From a bacterium (GTDB taxonomy: Bacteria > Fidelibacterota > Marinisomatia > Marinisomatales > JAHJCW01): a stretch of DNA of 7,121 nucleotides. The stretch covers positions 1 through 7,121 of the forward strand of contig JAUXHY010000060.1 of the NCBI GenBank assembly GCA_030621275.1, in the 5' to 3' direction. The notes beneath the pieces were generated by a model. The model ran no database searches, had not been told where the DNA came from, and saw only the letters and a list, made by a program, of their open reading frames with translations. Made by a program: the position numbers and the translations under genes. This document shows positions 1 through 4,813 of the stretch, piece by piece (within the stretch, counting starts at the first letter, position 1; every line of letters starts with the position of its first letter).

Positions 1-33
1 CGCCAAAAGAAGTAACATCCAAAAAATAAACAC
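1..33 (-). CDS. possible 5' end of a gene leaving the window on the left
   Basis: Reading leftwards from a GTG at 33 there are eleven open codons, V-F-I-F-W-M-L-L-L-L-A, with an in-frame ATG at 18. The stretch is strongly hydrophobic, as at the start of a signal peptide or first membrane helix. An AAGGA lies just upstream of the GTG but too close to it, and it is too far from the ATG, so the start cannot be decided. It lies downstream of the symporter on the same strand and could belong to the same transcript. Too little is visible for any function, and this may not be a gene. Confidence 0.22.
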   Translation of the reverse strand, partial: MFIFWMLLLLA

Positions 34-313
34 ATCCTTTAATTTTTATTCTTAAATGTGCATTATACTATAAGTATGTTCGATTAAATAAATATCTCTA
101 ATCTGCTCAACAAAAATTGAAACTATTAGTATTATTCCAATATTACTGCTATTAATCTCGACCTGTTCCTAAAAGTTTCTCCACAAGTAATTTCTGCAAA
201 AAAAGAATTATATTATGGTAATATTATCTATCGACTGCATCGATTAAATGTAGATACCTATGGGATACAGATTTTATTGAAATGTTGTAAGTTTCGTTTA
301 CTGAATATTTCCC
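34..313. other. intergenic stretch without a recognisable gene
   Basis: About 280 AT-rich bases between the symporter stop and the possible gene at the left edge. I see no open frame with protein-like composition, no tRNA and no GC-rich hairpin followed by a T tract. A short inverted repeat ATCGA-CTGCA-TCGAT lies near 229-243 but is weak. On the minus strand a TATAAT-like hexamer lies around 60-70 and could be a -10 element for the left-edge gene, without a convincing -35. Confidence 0.5.
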
Positions 314-1678
314 TCATTTATTTTGTTGAATCATTAGCTTTATTTCCTCAAATCTCTTTTCAGTTAAATCATATTTGTAAAAGGGTAGGAGACTGAGAAG
401 TATCATAACAGCCGTAAATAAGCAAAATACTATTCGAACACCAACCTCAACACTTTCCGGTTGTACCGATGTGTTAACAAAGCCTGACATAGACAGAGTA
501 AAACCAACGATACTTGGTCCGACAGAATAGGCAGTTTTCTGTGCACTTGACCAAATCCCTGAAAAAATGCCCTCTCTTCTCATTCCTGATTGCAATTCAT
601 CAAATTCGATTGTGTCCGGCAACATTGAAAAAGGGAATAATTGAAAGCTTGAAAATCCTATCCCAAGCAGAAATATTTGAACATAAAATAAATTTAACTG
701 AGAAGACTTTGTAAAATATAACGAAAATAGCATCACAGATAATATGATTAGCCCAATGCTATAAGCCTTAATTTTTCCAAGTTTCACACCTATTTTAACC
801 CACACGGGAATAAAGATAATTGCCGTTACAATTAAAATAGGGAAAACAATACCCATTGAAGTTTCCGGTAAGTTCATAACATACTTTACATAATAAATCA
901 ATCCTGCCATGAGCACTCCGATGGCTAAAGACTGAAAGACATACATCATCATAAGCATCTTGAATGGAGTATTTCTAAAAGCGATTTTAACTTGTTCGCC
1001 AAAAGGTGATTTTTTATCATTCACTGGTAAAGTTTTTGCTTTGCGTGTACTAAAAAAGCATATAAGACAAAATACAGTTATTAAGATACCTAAAACGATG
1101 CTCATGAAACTAAATCCAGCTTCTCCACCGCCGCCGATTTCAACAAGTGGCATTGCAAGACCGCCTGCCAGTAAAACACCTATCGAAGATCCTATCATCC
1201 TAAAGGAAGTGATTGACATTCTTTCATTATAATCATCGGACATCTCAGCAACCATACTTGAATACGGTACATTAAATACTGTAAAAACCGTACATCCCAG
1301 TGTAAACATCAGTCCTACGTACAATGCTTTTGCTAACTCAGAGTCGTAATGCGGAGCCAAAAACAGAAAGAAAAATATTAATCCGAAGGGAATTGAAGCT
1401 GCAAGAAGATATGGTCGCCTTCTACCCATACTAGAATGGGTAATATCTGATATTCCTCCCATTATCGGATCGGAAATTACATCCCACAATTTGGGGAATA
1501 ATAGTACTAACCCTGCCAAGGCTGGCTCCACACCTAATATATTTGTGAGAAAAAAAAGTAAAAACAAACCACTTGTCACAATAAAAATATTACTTCCTAT
1601 ATCACCAATTCCATATCCTGCTTTTAATCCGAATGATAACTTTTTGTTTTTCATTTTATTTGTTATGAGTGTATCCAA
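314..1678 (-). CDS. GPH-family (MelB-like) sugar:cation symporter
   Basis: A 454-residue inner-membrane transporter of the major facilitator superfamily, glycoside-pentoside-hexuronide (GPH) family, which imports sugars or glycosides with Na+ or H+. Visible marks are the N-terminal GYGIGDIGSN (residues 21-30), the motif WDVISDP (65-71) with Asp66 and Asp70 at the places of the cation/sugar-binding aspartates of MelB, and the cytoplasmic loop MGRRRPY (84-90). About twelve hydrophobic segments and a second-half GMRREG loop also fit. Length is normal (MelB about 470). The start is TTG at 1678, because an AGGAG lies 8 nt upstream; the in-frame ATG at 1654 has no such site and would cut eight residues. 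It follows the SGNH hydrolase by 19 nt, so the two are probably co-transcribed. The substrate cannot be read from the sequence. Confidence 0.93.
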   Translation of the reverse strand: MDTLITNKMKNKKLSFGLKAGYGIGDIGSNIFIVTSGLFLLFFLTNILGVEPALAGLVLLFPKLWDVISDPIMGGISDITHSSMGRRRPYLLAASIPFGLIFFFLFLAPHYDSELAKALYVGLMFTLGCTVFTVFNVPYSSMVAEMSDDYNERMSITSFRMIGSSIGVLLAGGLAMPLVEIGGGGEAGFSFMSIVLGILITVFCLICFFSTRKAKTLPVNDKKSPFGEQVKIAFRNTPFKMLMMMYVFQSLAIGVLMAGLIYYVKYVMNLPETSMGIVFPILIVTAIIFIPVWVKIGVKLGKIKAYSIGLIILSVMLFSLYFTKSSQLNLFYVQIFLLGIGFSSFQLFPFSMLPDTIEFDELQSGMRREGIFSGIWSSAQKTAYSVGPSIVGFTLSMSGFVNTSVQPESVEVGVRIVFCLFTAVMILLSLLPFYKYDLTEKRFEEIKLMIQQNK

Positions 1679-1686
1679 TTTTTGAT

Positions 1687-1691
1687 CTCCT
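1687..1691 (-). promoter_or_regulatory. strong Shine-Dalgarno deciding a TTG start
   Basis: On the minus strand AGGAG is followed by eight bases and then TTG (1678). No comparable purine tract precedes the in-frame ATG at 1654, so the symporter most likely starts at the rare TTG codon. The site lies in the 19-nt gap after the stop codon of the upstream hydrolase frame, which supports translation from a shared message. Confidence 0.7.
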
Positions 1692-1697
1692 ATCTAA

Positions 1698-2372
1698 TTA
1701 TGGTTGGCAACCAAACCATCCCATCCTTTTTTGTTCTTCATAATCACTAACAGATTCCCAATATTCATTATCACTATCTAAATATTCAAACGTGAGATGT
1801 TCCAATACTTTTTCCGCCATGATTTGAATACCATCAGCATTAGGATGCACTCCGTCTTCTCTAAAATAACTAGCATTTGTTCCTAATGCAGAATTAATAT
1901 CAACTACTTCAAGTCCAAATTCTTTTCCAATATCATATATCTTATCATTTATTTTGTCAATAGTCGGAGAAGTATCGTTTGTATTTAATTGGTACGGTAT
2001 TGTTCATAATAGTACTTTACTATTCTTTTTGAATTGGACAATTAACCATCTGTATTCATATACCCAAAAGCTTCCCCAAACCTCATACAGTGACTTATAA
2101 AATCTGACATCATTTGATCCTAACATTACTACCGTATGTTGTGATTTTAAATCTAGCACTTGTTTAAACTCAATCGTATTCCTATAATTATTGTTACCAT
2201 TAGCAACCGTAATGCCTCCTACACCAAAACTGTGGGTTGTATGATTGGGCAATGCATCATTAATTAGAACACTGTAACCACTCTTAGTAATTGAATCTCC
2301 GACAAAGGAAATATCTTGGGCAAATATAGTTCCCAAAAATACAAGAATAACTATTTTTCTATAATGCATCAT
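1698..2372 (-). pseudogene. secreted SGNH/GDSL-type esterase interrupted by one in-frame TGA
   Basis: One continuous frame of 224 codons broken only by TGA at 2004-2006 (codon 123). The N-terminus (residues 1-18, M-M-H-Y-R-K then a hydrophobic run ending FAQ) looks like a signal peptide. SGNH blocks follow in order: VGDSITK with nucleophile Ser27, GVGG (50-53), GSND (85-88), and after the stop DGVHP with Asp173 and His176, the other two members of the catalytic triad. Termination at TGA gives a 122-residue product without Asp/His, almost certainly inactive. No frameshift is needed, and Trp205 and Trp219 behind the stop use TGG, so the frame was recently intact. The family hydrolyses ester bonds, often acetyl groups on carbohydrates; with the downstream sugar symporter a role in glycan breakdown is inferred. 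A base-call error is the main alternative to a true pseudogene. Confidence 0.85.
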
Positions 2373-2493
2373 AATTATACTATTAATTTACAAAATTATT
2401 AATAATGGAACGTTCTTGATATTTGTTTATGTAGTTTTTTATTCTATAAAATAATATCCAAAAATTACTTTAGTGTTTCTTAATTTTATATCA
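2373..2493. promoter_or_regulatory. divergent intergenic region
   Basis: This 121-bp AT-rich gap separates the minus-strand operon from the plus-strand sufE gene, so it must carry promoters for both directions. For the minus strand see 2391-2398. For the plus strand a TTGATA at 2416-2421 lies 18 bp before TATTCT (2440-2445), and GATATTTG (2418-2425) is one base off the TAnnTTTG motif. Neither is strong. No hairpin or clear operator repeat was seen. Confidence 0.35.
2391..2398 (-). promoter_or_regulatory. possible Bacteroidota-type -7 element for the hydrolase-symporter operon
   Basis: On the minus strand TAATTTTG matches the TAnnTTTG -7 consensus of Bacteroidota sigma-ABfr promoters exactly. 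A transcript starting 5-7 nt downstream would have a leader of roughly 12 nt before the ATG at 2372. No clear TTTG -33 element is visible at the right distance, and such a motif can arise by chance in AT-rich DNA. A TATAAT also occurs at 2375-2380, but it is too close to the ATG to serve it. Confidence 0.4.
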
Positions 2494-2949
2494 ATGCATA
2501 ATCATAATTATACAATCTTTGATTTTGAAAATTATCTAAATCAAAAACAAAAAGAATTTATAGAATGTCGAAAGAGTGGAATAGAATACGTAAATAAAAG
2601 ATTAATTGAATTAGGTAGAACACTTGATGAGTTTCCGGATATTTGGGAAATAAAAAGCAACAAGGTTAGAGGATGCACGTCAAATGTATTTATTCATTCT
2701 AATATGACAAATGGGAAATTATTTTTAAGTGGTCACTCTGATTCTGAAATAGTAAAAGGACAATTAGCCTTATTAATTAATGGTCTAAGTATGCTAACAC
2801 CGGAAGAAATTGTTAATTAAACAGAGCAATATTTAAATAATTTTATTAAAAACACGAATGTTAGATTTAGTATGACAATCACAAGAGCAAATTCTCTCGG
2901 AACTTTATACCAATTTATAAAGAATCAAGCTGAGATATTTCTAAATTAA
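2494..2949 (+). pseudogene. sufE: SufE-family sulfur acceptor interrupted by one in-frame TAA
   Basis: SufE takes persulfide sulfur from the cysteine desulfurase SufS and passes it to the SufBCD scaffold for Fe-S cluster assembly in the cytoplasm. The active-site cysteine is Cys61 in NKVRGCTSNVF. The segment SDSEIVKGQLALL and the motif LTPEEIVN are typical of the family. TAA at 2818-2820 ends the product after residue 108, yet 42 more codons in the same frame (2821-2946) keep the C-terminal SufE pattern, ending ITRANSLGTLYQFIKNQAE before TAA. E. coli SufE continues similarly after its own TPQDIVN, so this is a nonsense mutation or base error and not a natural end. ATG 2494 is preferred; GTG at 2473 is in frame but adds seven residues unlike SufE. 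No Shine-Dalgarno is evident. The short product keeps the cysteine but lacks the C-terminal helices. No sufS or sufBCD is in the window. Confidence 0.83.
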
Positions 2950-2952
2950 ATA

Positions 2953-3624
2953 GTGATATATACACATATATTTTTAGTTATACTAGTAACTGTAGTTTTG
3001 ATAATCTTTGCCGAATATCAAAACATCCGCAAGGTTTCGTGGATATTATTTATTGGATGTGTTACTTATATTTTATTAATGATTGATCCTAAAACAACAC
3101 AACCAACTAATAATGAAAATAATAAATACACTAATATTGATTCGACCATATTAGCAAATACAATTAGTAAGGAACTCAAACCAGATAAAATTGTTGAAGA
3201 TTTTATTAAAGAAACTGAAAATGCTACTACTATGATTTCTGACGAGATAGATGTTATCGATGAAATACAAAATCTTGATATTTTAAAAATAGCTATTGCT
3301 ACGGATATTATAGAAAAAAACCCCGTGGGTGTGAGTCGATTATTTTTAAACGATATCGATGCTTTGTATTGTTTTACTGCTGTGGACAATACAATAGAAA
3401 ATAATAAGATAATTCATAATTGGAAACGTTATGAACAAGATTACTCTTATGAACAAGATTACTTTAAAAGTACAATTATAGTAGGAGATTCGCCAAATTG
3501 GAGATGTTGGAGCAGGATAACTATTAGGCCGGAAATGATCGGAGATTGGCAGGTTATTGTGACAGATTCTATTGGTAATCGATTGGATTCAATCGATTTT
3601 TCAATAATACCAACAAGTGAATAA
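2953..3624 (+). CDS. two-helix membrane protein with C-terminal DUF2914 domain
   Basis: A 223-residue protein with two N-terminal hydrophobic helices (about 2-20 and 28-44), a hydrophilic, acidic, Asn/Thr-rich linker (about 48-108) and a C-terminal domain (about 111-219) that I recognise as DUF2914. Its marks are FTAVD (141-145), HNW (155-157), NWRCWSR (182-188) and GDWQVIVTD (197-205). The function of the domain is not established; a beta-sandwich on the outer face of the membrane is my inference. The start is GTG at 2953, 3 nt after the sufE frame ends. An in-frame TAA at 2947-2949 rules out a longer form, and the next Met would remove both helices. No Shine-Dalgarno is seen, so coupling to sufE translation is plausible. 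Residues 160-171 carry a tandem YEQDYS/YEQDYF duplication. Confidence 0.78.
   Translation: MIYTHIFLVILVTVVLIIFAEYQNIRKVSWILFIGCVTYILLMIDPKTTQPTNNENNKYTNIDSTILANTISKELKPDKIVEDFIKETENATTMISDEIDVIDEIQNLDILKIAIATDIIEKNPVGVSRLFLNDIDALYCFTAVDNTIENNKIIHNWKRYEQDYSYEQDYFKSTIIVGDSPNWRCWSRITIRPEMIGDWQVIVTDSIGNRLDSIDFSIIPTSE
3429..3464 (+). repeat. 18-bp tandem duplication inside the DUF2914 gene
   Basis: TTATGAACAAGATTACTC at 3429-3446 is followed directly by TTATGAACAAGATTACTT at 3447-3464, 17 of 18 bases identical. The unit is a multiple of three, so it adds six residues (YEQDYS then YEQDYF) without breaking the frame. It lies between the HNW and NWR motifs, probably in a loop. The near identity suggests a recent slippage event. 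Confidence 0.85.
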
Positions 3625-3631
3625 TTGATTT

Positions 3632-3636
3632 AAGGA
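3632..3636 (+). promoter_or_regulatory. Shine-Dalgarno for the YqaA-family gene
   Basis: AAGGA lies 9 nt before the ATG at 3646. A nearer ATG at 3641 reads M-K-stop, so the site and the open frame together choose 3646. The gap from the DUF2914 stop is 21 nt, which fits co-transcription. Confidence 0.6.
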
Positions 3637-3645
3637 ATAAATGAA

Positions 3646-4260
3646 ATGAAGTGGATACGGAGTTTGTATGATTGGGTATTGCATTGGGCTGATACACCTT
3701 ATGGACCATTAGCGTTAGTAATTTTATCATTTGCAGAAGCATCATTTTTTCCGATACCGCCTGATATACTACTGATAGCATTAGCTTTAGGAGCTCGAAA
3801 AAGGGCGTTACTATTTTCACTCTATTGTTCTTTGGCTTCCGTTGCAGGCGCAATTTTGGGATATAGCCTAGGACATTTTGTATGGTGGGTAGAACAGGAG
3901 CAATTCTCTAATTTCGCCAATTTCTTTTTTAAACACATCCCCGGTTTTACAACAGATTTATTTTATCAAATTCAACAAATGTACGAAACTTGGAATTTTT
4001 GGATAATCTTCACTGCCGGTTTCACACCGATTCCATTTAAAGTATTTACAATCTCTGCCGGTGCTTTTGATATTAATTTTATTATGTTTCTTTTTGCAGG
4101 ATTAGTAAGTAGATCAGCAAGATTCTTTCTTGTTGGTTGGCTAATATGGAGATTTGGTGAACCAATTAAAGGTTTTATAGACAAATATTTTAATTGGCTT
4201 GCAATAGGATTTACAATTTTACTAATTGGTGGTTTTTATATAATTAAATATTTGATATAG
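3646..4260 (+). CDS. YqaA-family (DedA/VTT-type) inner-membrane protein
   Basis: A 204-residue integral membrane protein related to E. coli YqaA and the wider DedA/SNARE-associated/VTT superfamily. Members are linked to lipid handling and membrane homeostasis, and the precise role of YqaA is unknown. Visible family marks are SFAEASFFPIPPD (28-40) with Glu31, a second re-entrant-like segment GFTPIPFK (125-132), and SRSARFF (155-161) with its conserved arginines. These lie between hydrophobic helices, and a C-terminal helix spans about 184-203. The length fits a complete protein, and the start follows an AAGGA site. It is the third gene of a plus-strand run after sufE and the DUF2914 gene; no functional link among the three is obvious. 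No clear terminator follows. Confidence 0.9.
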   Translation: MKWIRSLYDWVLHWADTPYGPLALVILSFAEASFFPIPPDILLIALALGARKRALLFSLYCSLASVAGAILGYSLGHFVWWVEQEQFSNFANFFFKHIPGFTTDLFYQIQQMYETWNFWIIFTAGFTPIPFKVFTISAGAFDINFIMFLFAGLVSRSARFFLVGWLIWRFGEPIKGFIDKYFNWLAIGFTILLIGGFYIIKYLI

Positions 4261-4308
4261 TTGTTTTCCGGCGTAAAACTATTTTAGATTTTCACCTTTA
4301 TTTTGAAG

Positions 4309-4316
4309 TATATTTG
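4309..4316 (+). promoter_or_regulatory. -7 promoter motif before the degenerate tRNA-Pro
   Basis: TATATTTG matches TAnnTTTG exactly and ends 5 nt before the tRNA-like sequence at 4322. The intact tRNA has a matching motif at 4433-4440, and both motifs continue into ACA. This suggests that promoter and tRNA were duplicated together. A -33 TTTG is not evident. Confidence 0.4.
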
Positions 4317-4321
4317 ACAAA

Positions 4322-4386
4322 CGGGGTGTAGTCCCGCCGATGGCGGCACGCATCGTTCGGAACGACGAGGTCGGAAATTCAAATCC
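4322..4386 (+). pseudogene. degenerate tRNA-Pro copy with a hairpin in place of the D-arm
   Basis: CGGGGTGTAG (4322-4331) is identical to the first ten bases of the intact tRNA-Pro at 4451. The anticodon region TCGTTCGG, then AACGACGAGGTCGG (4353-4374), keeps the CGG anticodon with few changes, and TTCAAATCC (4378-4386) matches the T-loop. Three things are broken. The D-arm is replaced by GTCCCGC-CGATG-GCGG, a GC hairpin. One anticodon-stem pair is A-C (4352/4366). The 3' half of the T-stem and the whole 3' acceptor strand are missing, the sequence passing into AT-rich DNA. It cannot fold as a normal tRNA. It is best read as an old duplicate of the tRNA-Pro gene that has been invaded and truncated. 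Confidence 0.85.
4331..4346 (+). repeat. GC-rich hairpin module, copy 1
   Basis: CCGCC (4334-4338) pairs with GGCGG (4342-4346) around the loop GAT. The pattern GTCCCGC-N5-GCGG recurs at 4778-4793 in the third tRNA-like segment with the same spacing but a different loop. Here it occupies the D-arm position of a tRNA-Pro copy. The following CA in place of GA spoils the outer part of the stem compared with copy 2. Confidence 0.65.
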
Positions 4387-4432
4387 ATTTTATTAAATTC
4401 ACTAATTGATTTCAAATCAGAATATTAATTTA

Positions 4433-4440
4433 TAATTTTG
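4433..4440 (+). promoter_or_regulatory. -7 promoter motif of tRNA-Pro
   Basis: TAATTTTG matches TAnnTTTG and lies 10 nt before the tRNA. It overlaps a TATAAT at 4431-4436, so either a Bacteroidota-type or a classical -10 reading is possible. A TTG at 4406-4408 is a weak -33/-35 candidate. The predicted transcript start falls a few bases before 4451. Transcription from here would also run into the GIY-YIG gene and leuS. Confidence 0.5.
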
Positions 4441-4450
4441 ACACCAATTT

Positions 4451-4525
4451 CGGGGTGTAGCGCAGCCCGGTTAGCGCGCGTCGTTCGGGACGACGAGGTC
4501 GGAGGTTCAAATCCTCTCACCCCGA
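4451..4525 (+). tRNA. tRNA-Pro (anticodon CGG)
   Basis: A complete cloverleaf can be drawn. The acceptor is CGGGGTG (4451-4457) with CACCCCG (4518-4524). The D-stem is GCGC/GCGC (4460-4463, 4474-4477). The anticodon stem is CGTCG/CGACG (4479-4483, 4491-4495) with loop TTCGGGA, giving anticodon CGG at 4486-4488. The variable region is AGGTC, and the T-stem GGAGG/CCTCT has loop TTCAAAT. The discriminator is A4525. The first base C1 and the overall sequence match bacterial tRNA-Pro, which reads CCG codons. The genome continues CAA after the discriminator, so CCA must be added after transcription. The GIY-YIG start codon follows 4 nt after the tRNA body. Confidence 0.97.
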
Positions 4526-4529
4526 CAAA

Positions 4530-4787
4530 ATGTTTTATTATGTTTATATATTACTGAGTAAAAAAGATGGAAAGCATTATATCGGTTCAACTACAAATGT
4601 TGAAAAAAGATTACTATATCACAACACAGGGAAACAGAAATCTACCAAATACAGAATTCCTTTTGAATTGATTTACCATGAGAAATATGATGATAAAAAG
4701 ATAGCGTTGCAACGTGAGAAACAAATTAAATCTTATAAAGGTGGAGAATCTTTTAAGAAATTAATTACCGAGAGGTCGTCCCGCTAG
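4530..4787 (+). CDS. small GIY-YIG nuclease domain protein nested against tRNA-Pro
   Basis: An 85-residue single-domain GIY-YIG protein of the small YhbQ/UrvC-like type. Motifs are YVYIL (4-8) and HYIGST (16-21), the two halves of the GIY-YIG signature. Arg27 and His31 lie in the following helix (EKRLLYHN), and REKQIKSYKGG (62-72) carries the Glu63 and Lys67 usual for this subfamily. GIY-YIG domains cut DNA; some are homing endonucleases, others act in repair. The ATG lies 4 nt after the tRNA-Pro body with no room for a Shine-Dalgarno, so any leader would include the tRNA, and RNase processing of the tRNA would strip the mRNA. The last residues RSSR and the TAG stop are encoded by a tRNA-like repeat and hairpin (4772-4795). 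This placement suggests a minimal element inserted at the tRNA 3' end. Its activity and target are unknown. Confidence 0.9.
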   Translation: MFYYVYILLSKKDGKHYIGSTTNVEKRLLYHNTGKQKSTKYRIPFELIYHEKYDDKKIALQREKQIKSYKGGESFKKLITERSSR

Positions 4788-4806
4788 AAGCGGGATCACT
4801 CCGACA
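4772..4806 (+). repeat. partial tRNA-Pro 3'-end copy with a hairpin in place of the T-arm
   Basis: GAGGTCG (4772-4778) and CACTCCGACA (4797-4806) repeat GAGGTCG (4495-4501) and CACCCCGACA (4518-4527) of the intact tRNA in the same order and nearly the same spacing (18 against 16 bases between blocks). The T-arm between them is replaced by TCCCGC-TAGAA-GCGGGA-T. With the tRNA 3' end it frames the GIY-YIG gene as imperfect direct repeats, as expected if an element joined itself to the tRNA end. It also covers the last codons and the stop of the nuclease gene and most of the leuS leader. Confidence 0.75.
4779..4795 (+). repeat. GC-rich hairpin module, copy 2
   Basis: TCCCGC (4779-4784) pairs fully with GCGGGA (4790-4795) around the loop TAGAA, whose TAG is the stop codon of the GIY-YIG gene. 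It shares GTCCCGC-N5-GCGG with copy 1 at 4331-4346. It is not followed directly by a T run, so a classical terminator is unlikely, but on RNA it would form a stable structure 18 nt before the leuS start codon. Confidence 0.7.
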
Positions 4807-4813
4807 TTTTATT

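Noticed and set aside
960..1232. Plus-strand open frames of 60-90 codons inside the symporter gene
   Set aside because: They lie antisense to a well-supported transporter, lack recognisable motifs and have low-complexity translations.
2375..2380. TATAAT on the minus strand as the -10 box of the hydrolase gene
   Set aside because: It lies 2 nt before the first ATG, so the transcript would start inside or past the start codon. The TAATTTTG further upstream fits better.
2004..2820. Alternative genetic code reading TGA or TAA as sense
   Set aside because: TGA ends the symporter, TAA the DUF2914 gene and TAG the YqaA and GIY-YIG genes at family-typical lengths, and LeuRS uses TGG for tryptophan and has no internal stop over 769 codons.
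3066..4184. Minus-strand open frames opposite the DUF2914 and YqaA genes
   Set aside because: They are antisense shadows of genes with clear family motifs and have no motifs of their own.
4261..4300. Rho-independent terminator after the YqaA-family gene
   Set aside because: TTTT-CCGGCGT-AAAA with partial TAG/CTA flanks is a weak AT-only stem, and no uninterrupted T run follows.
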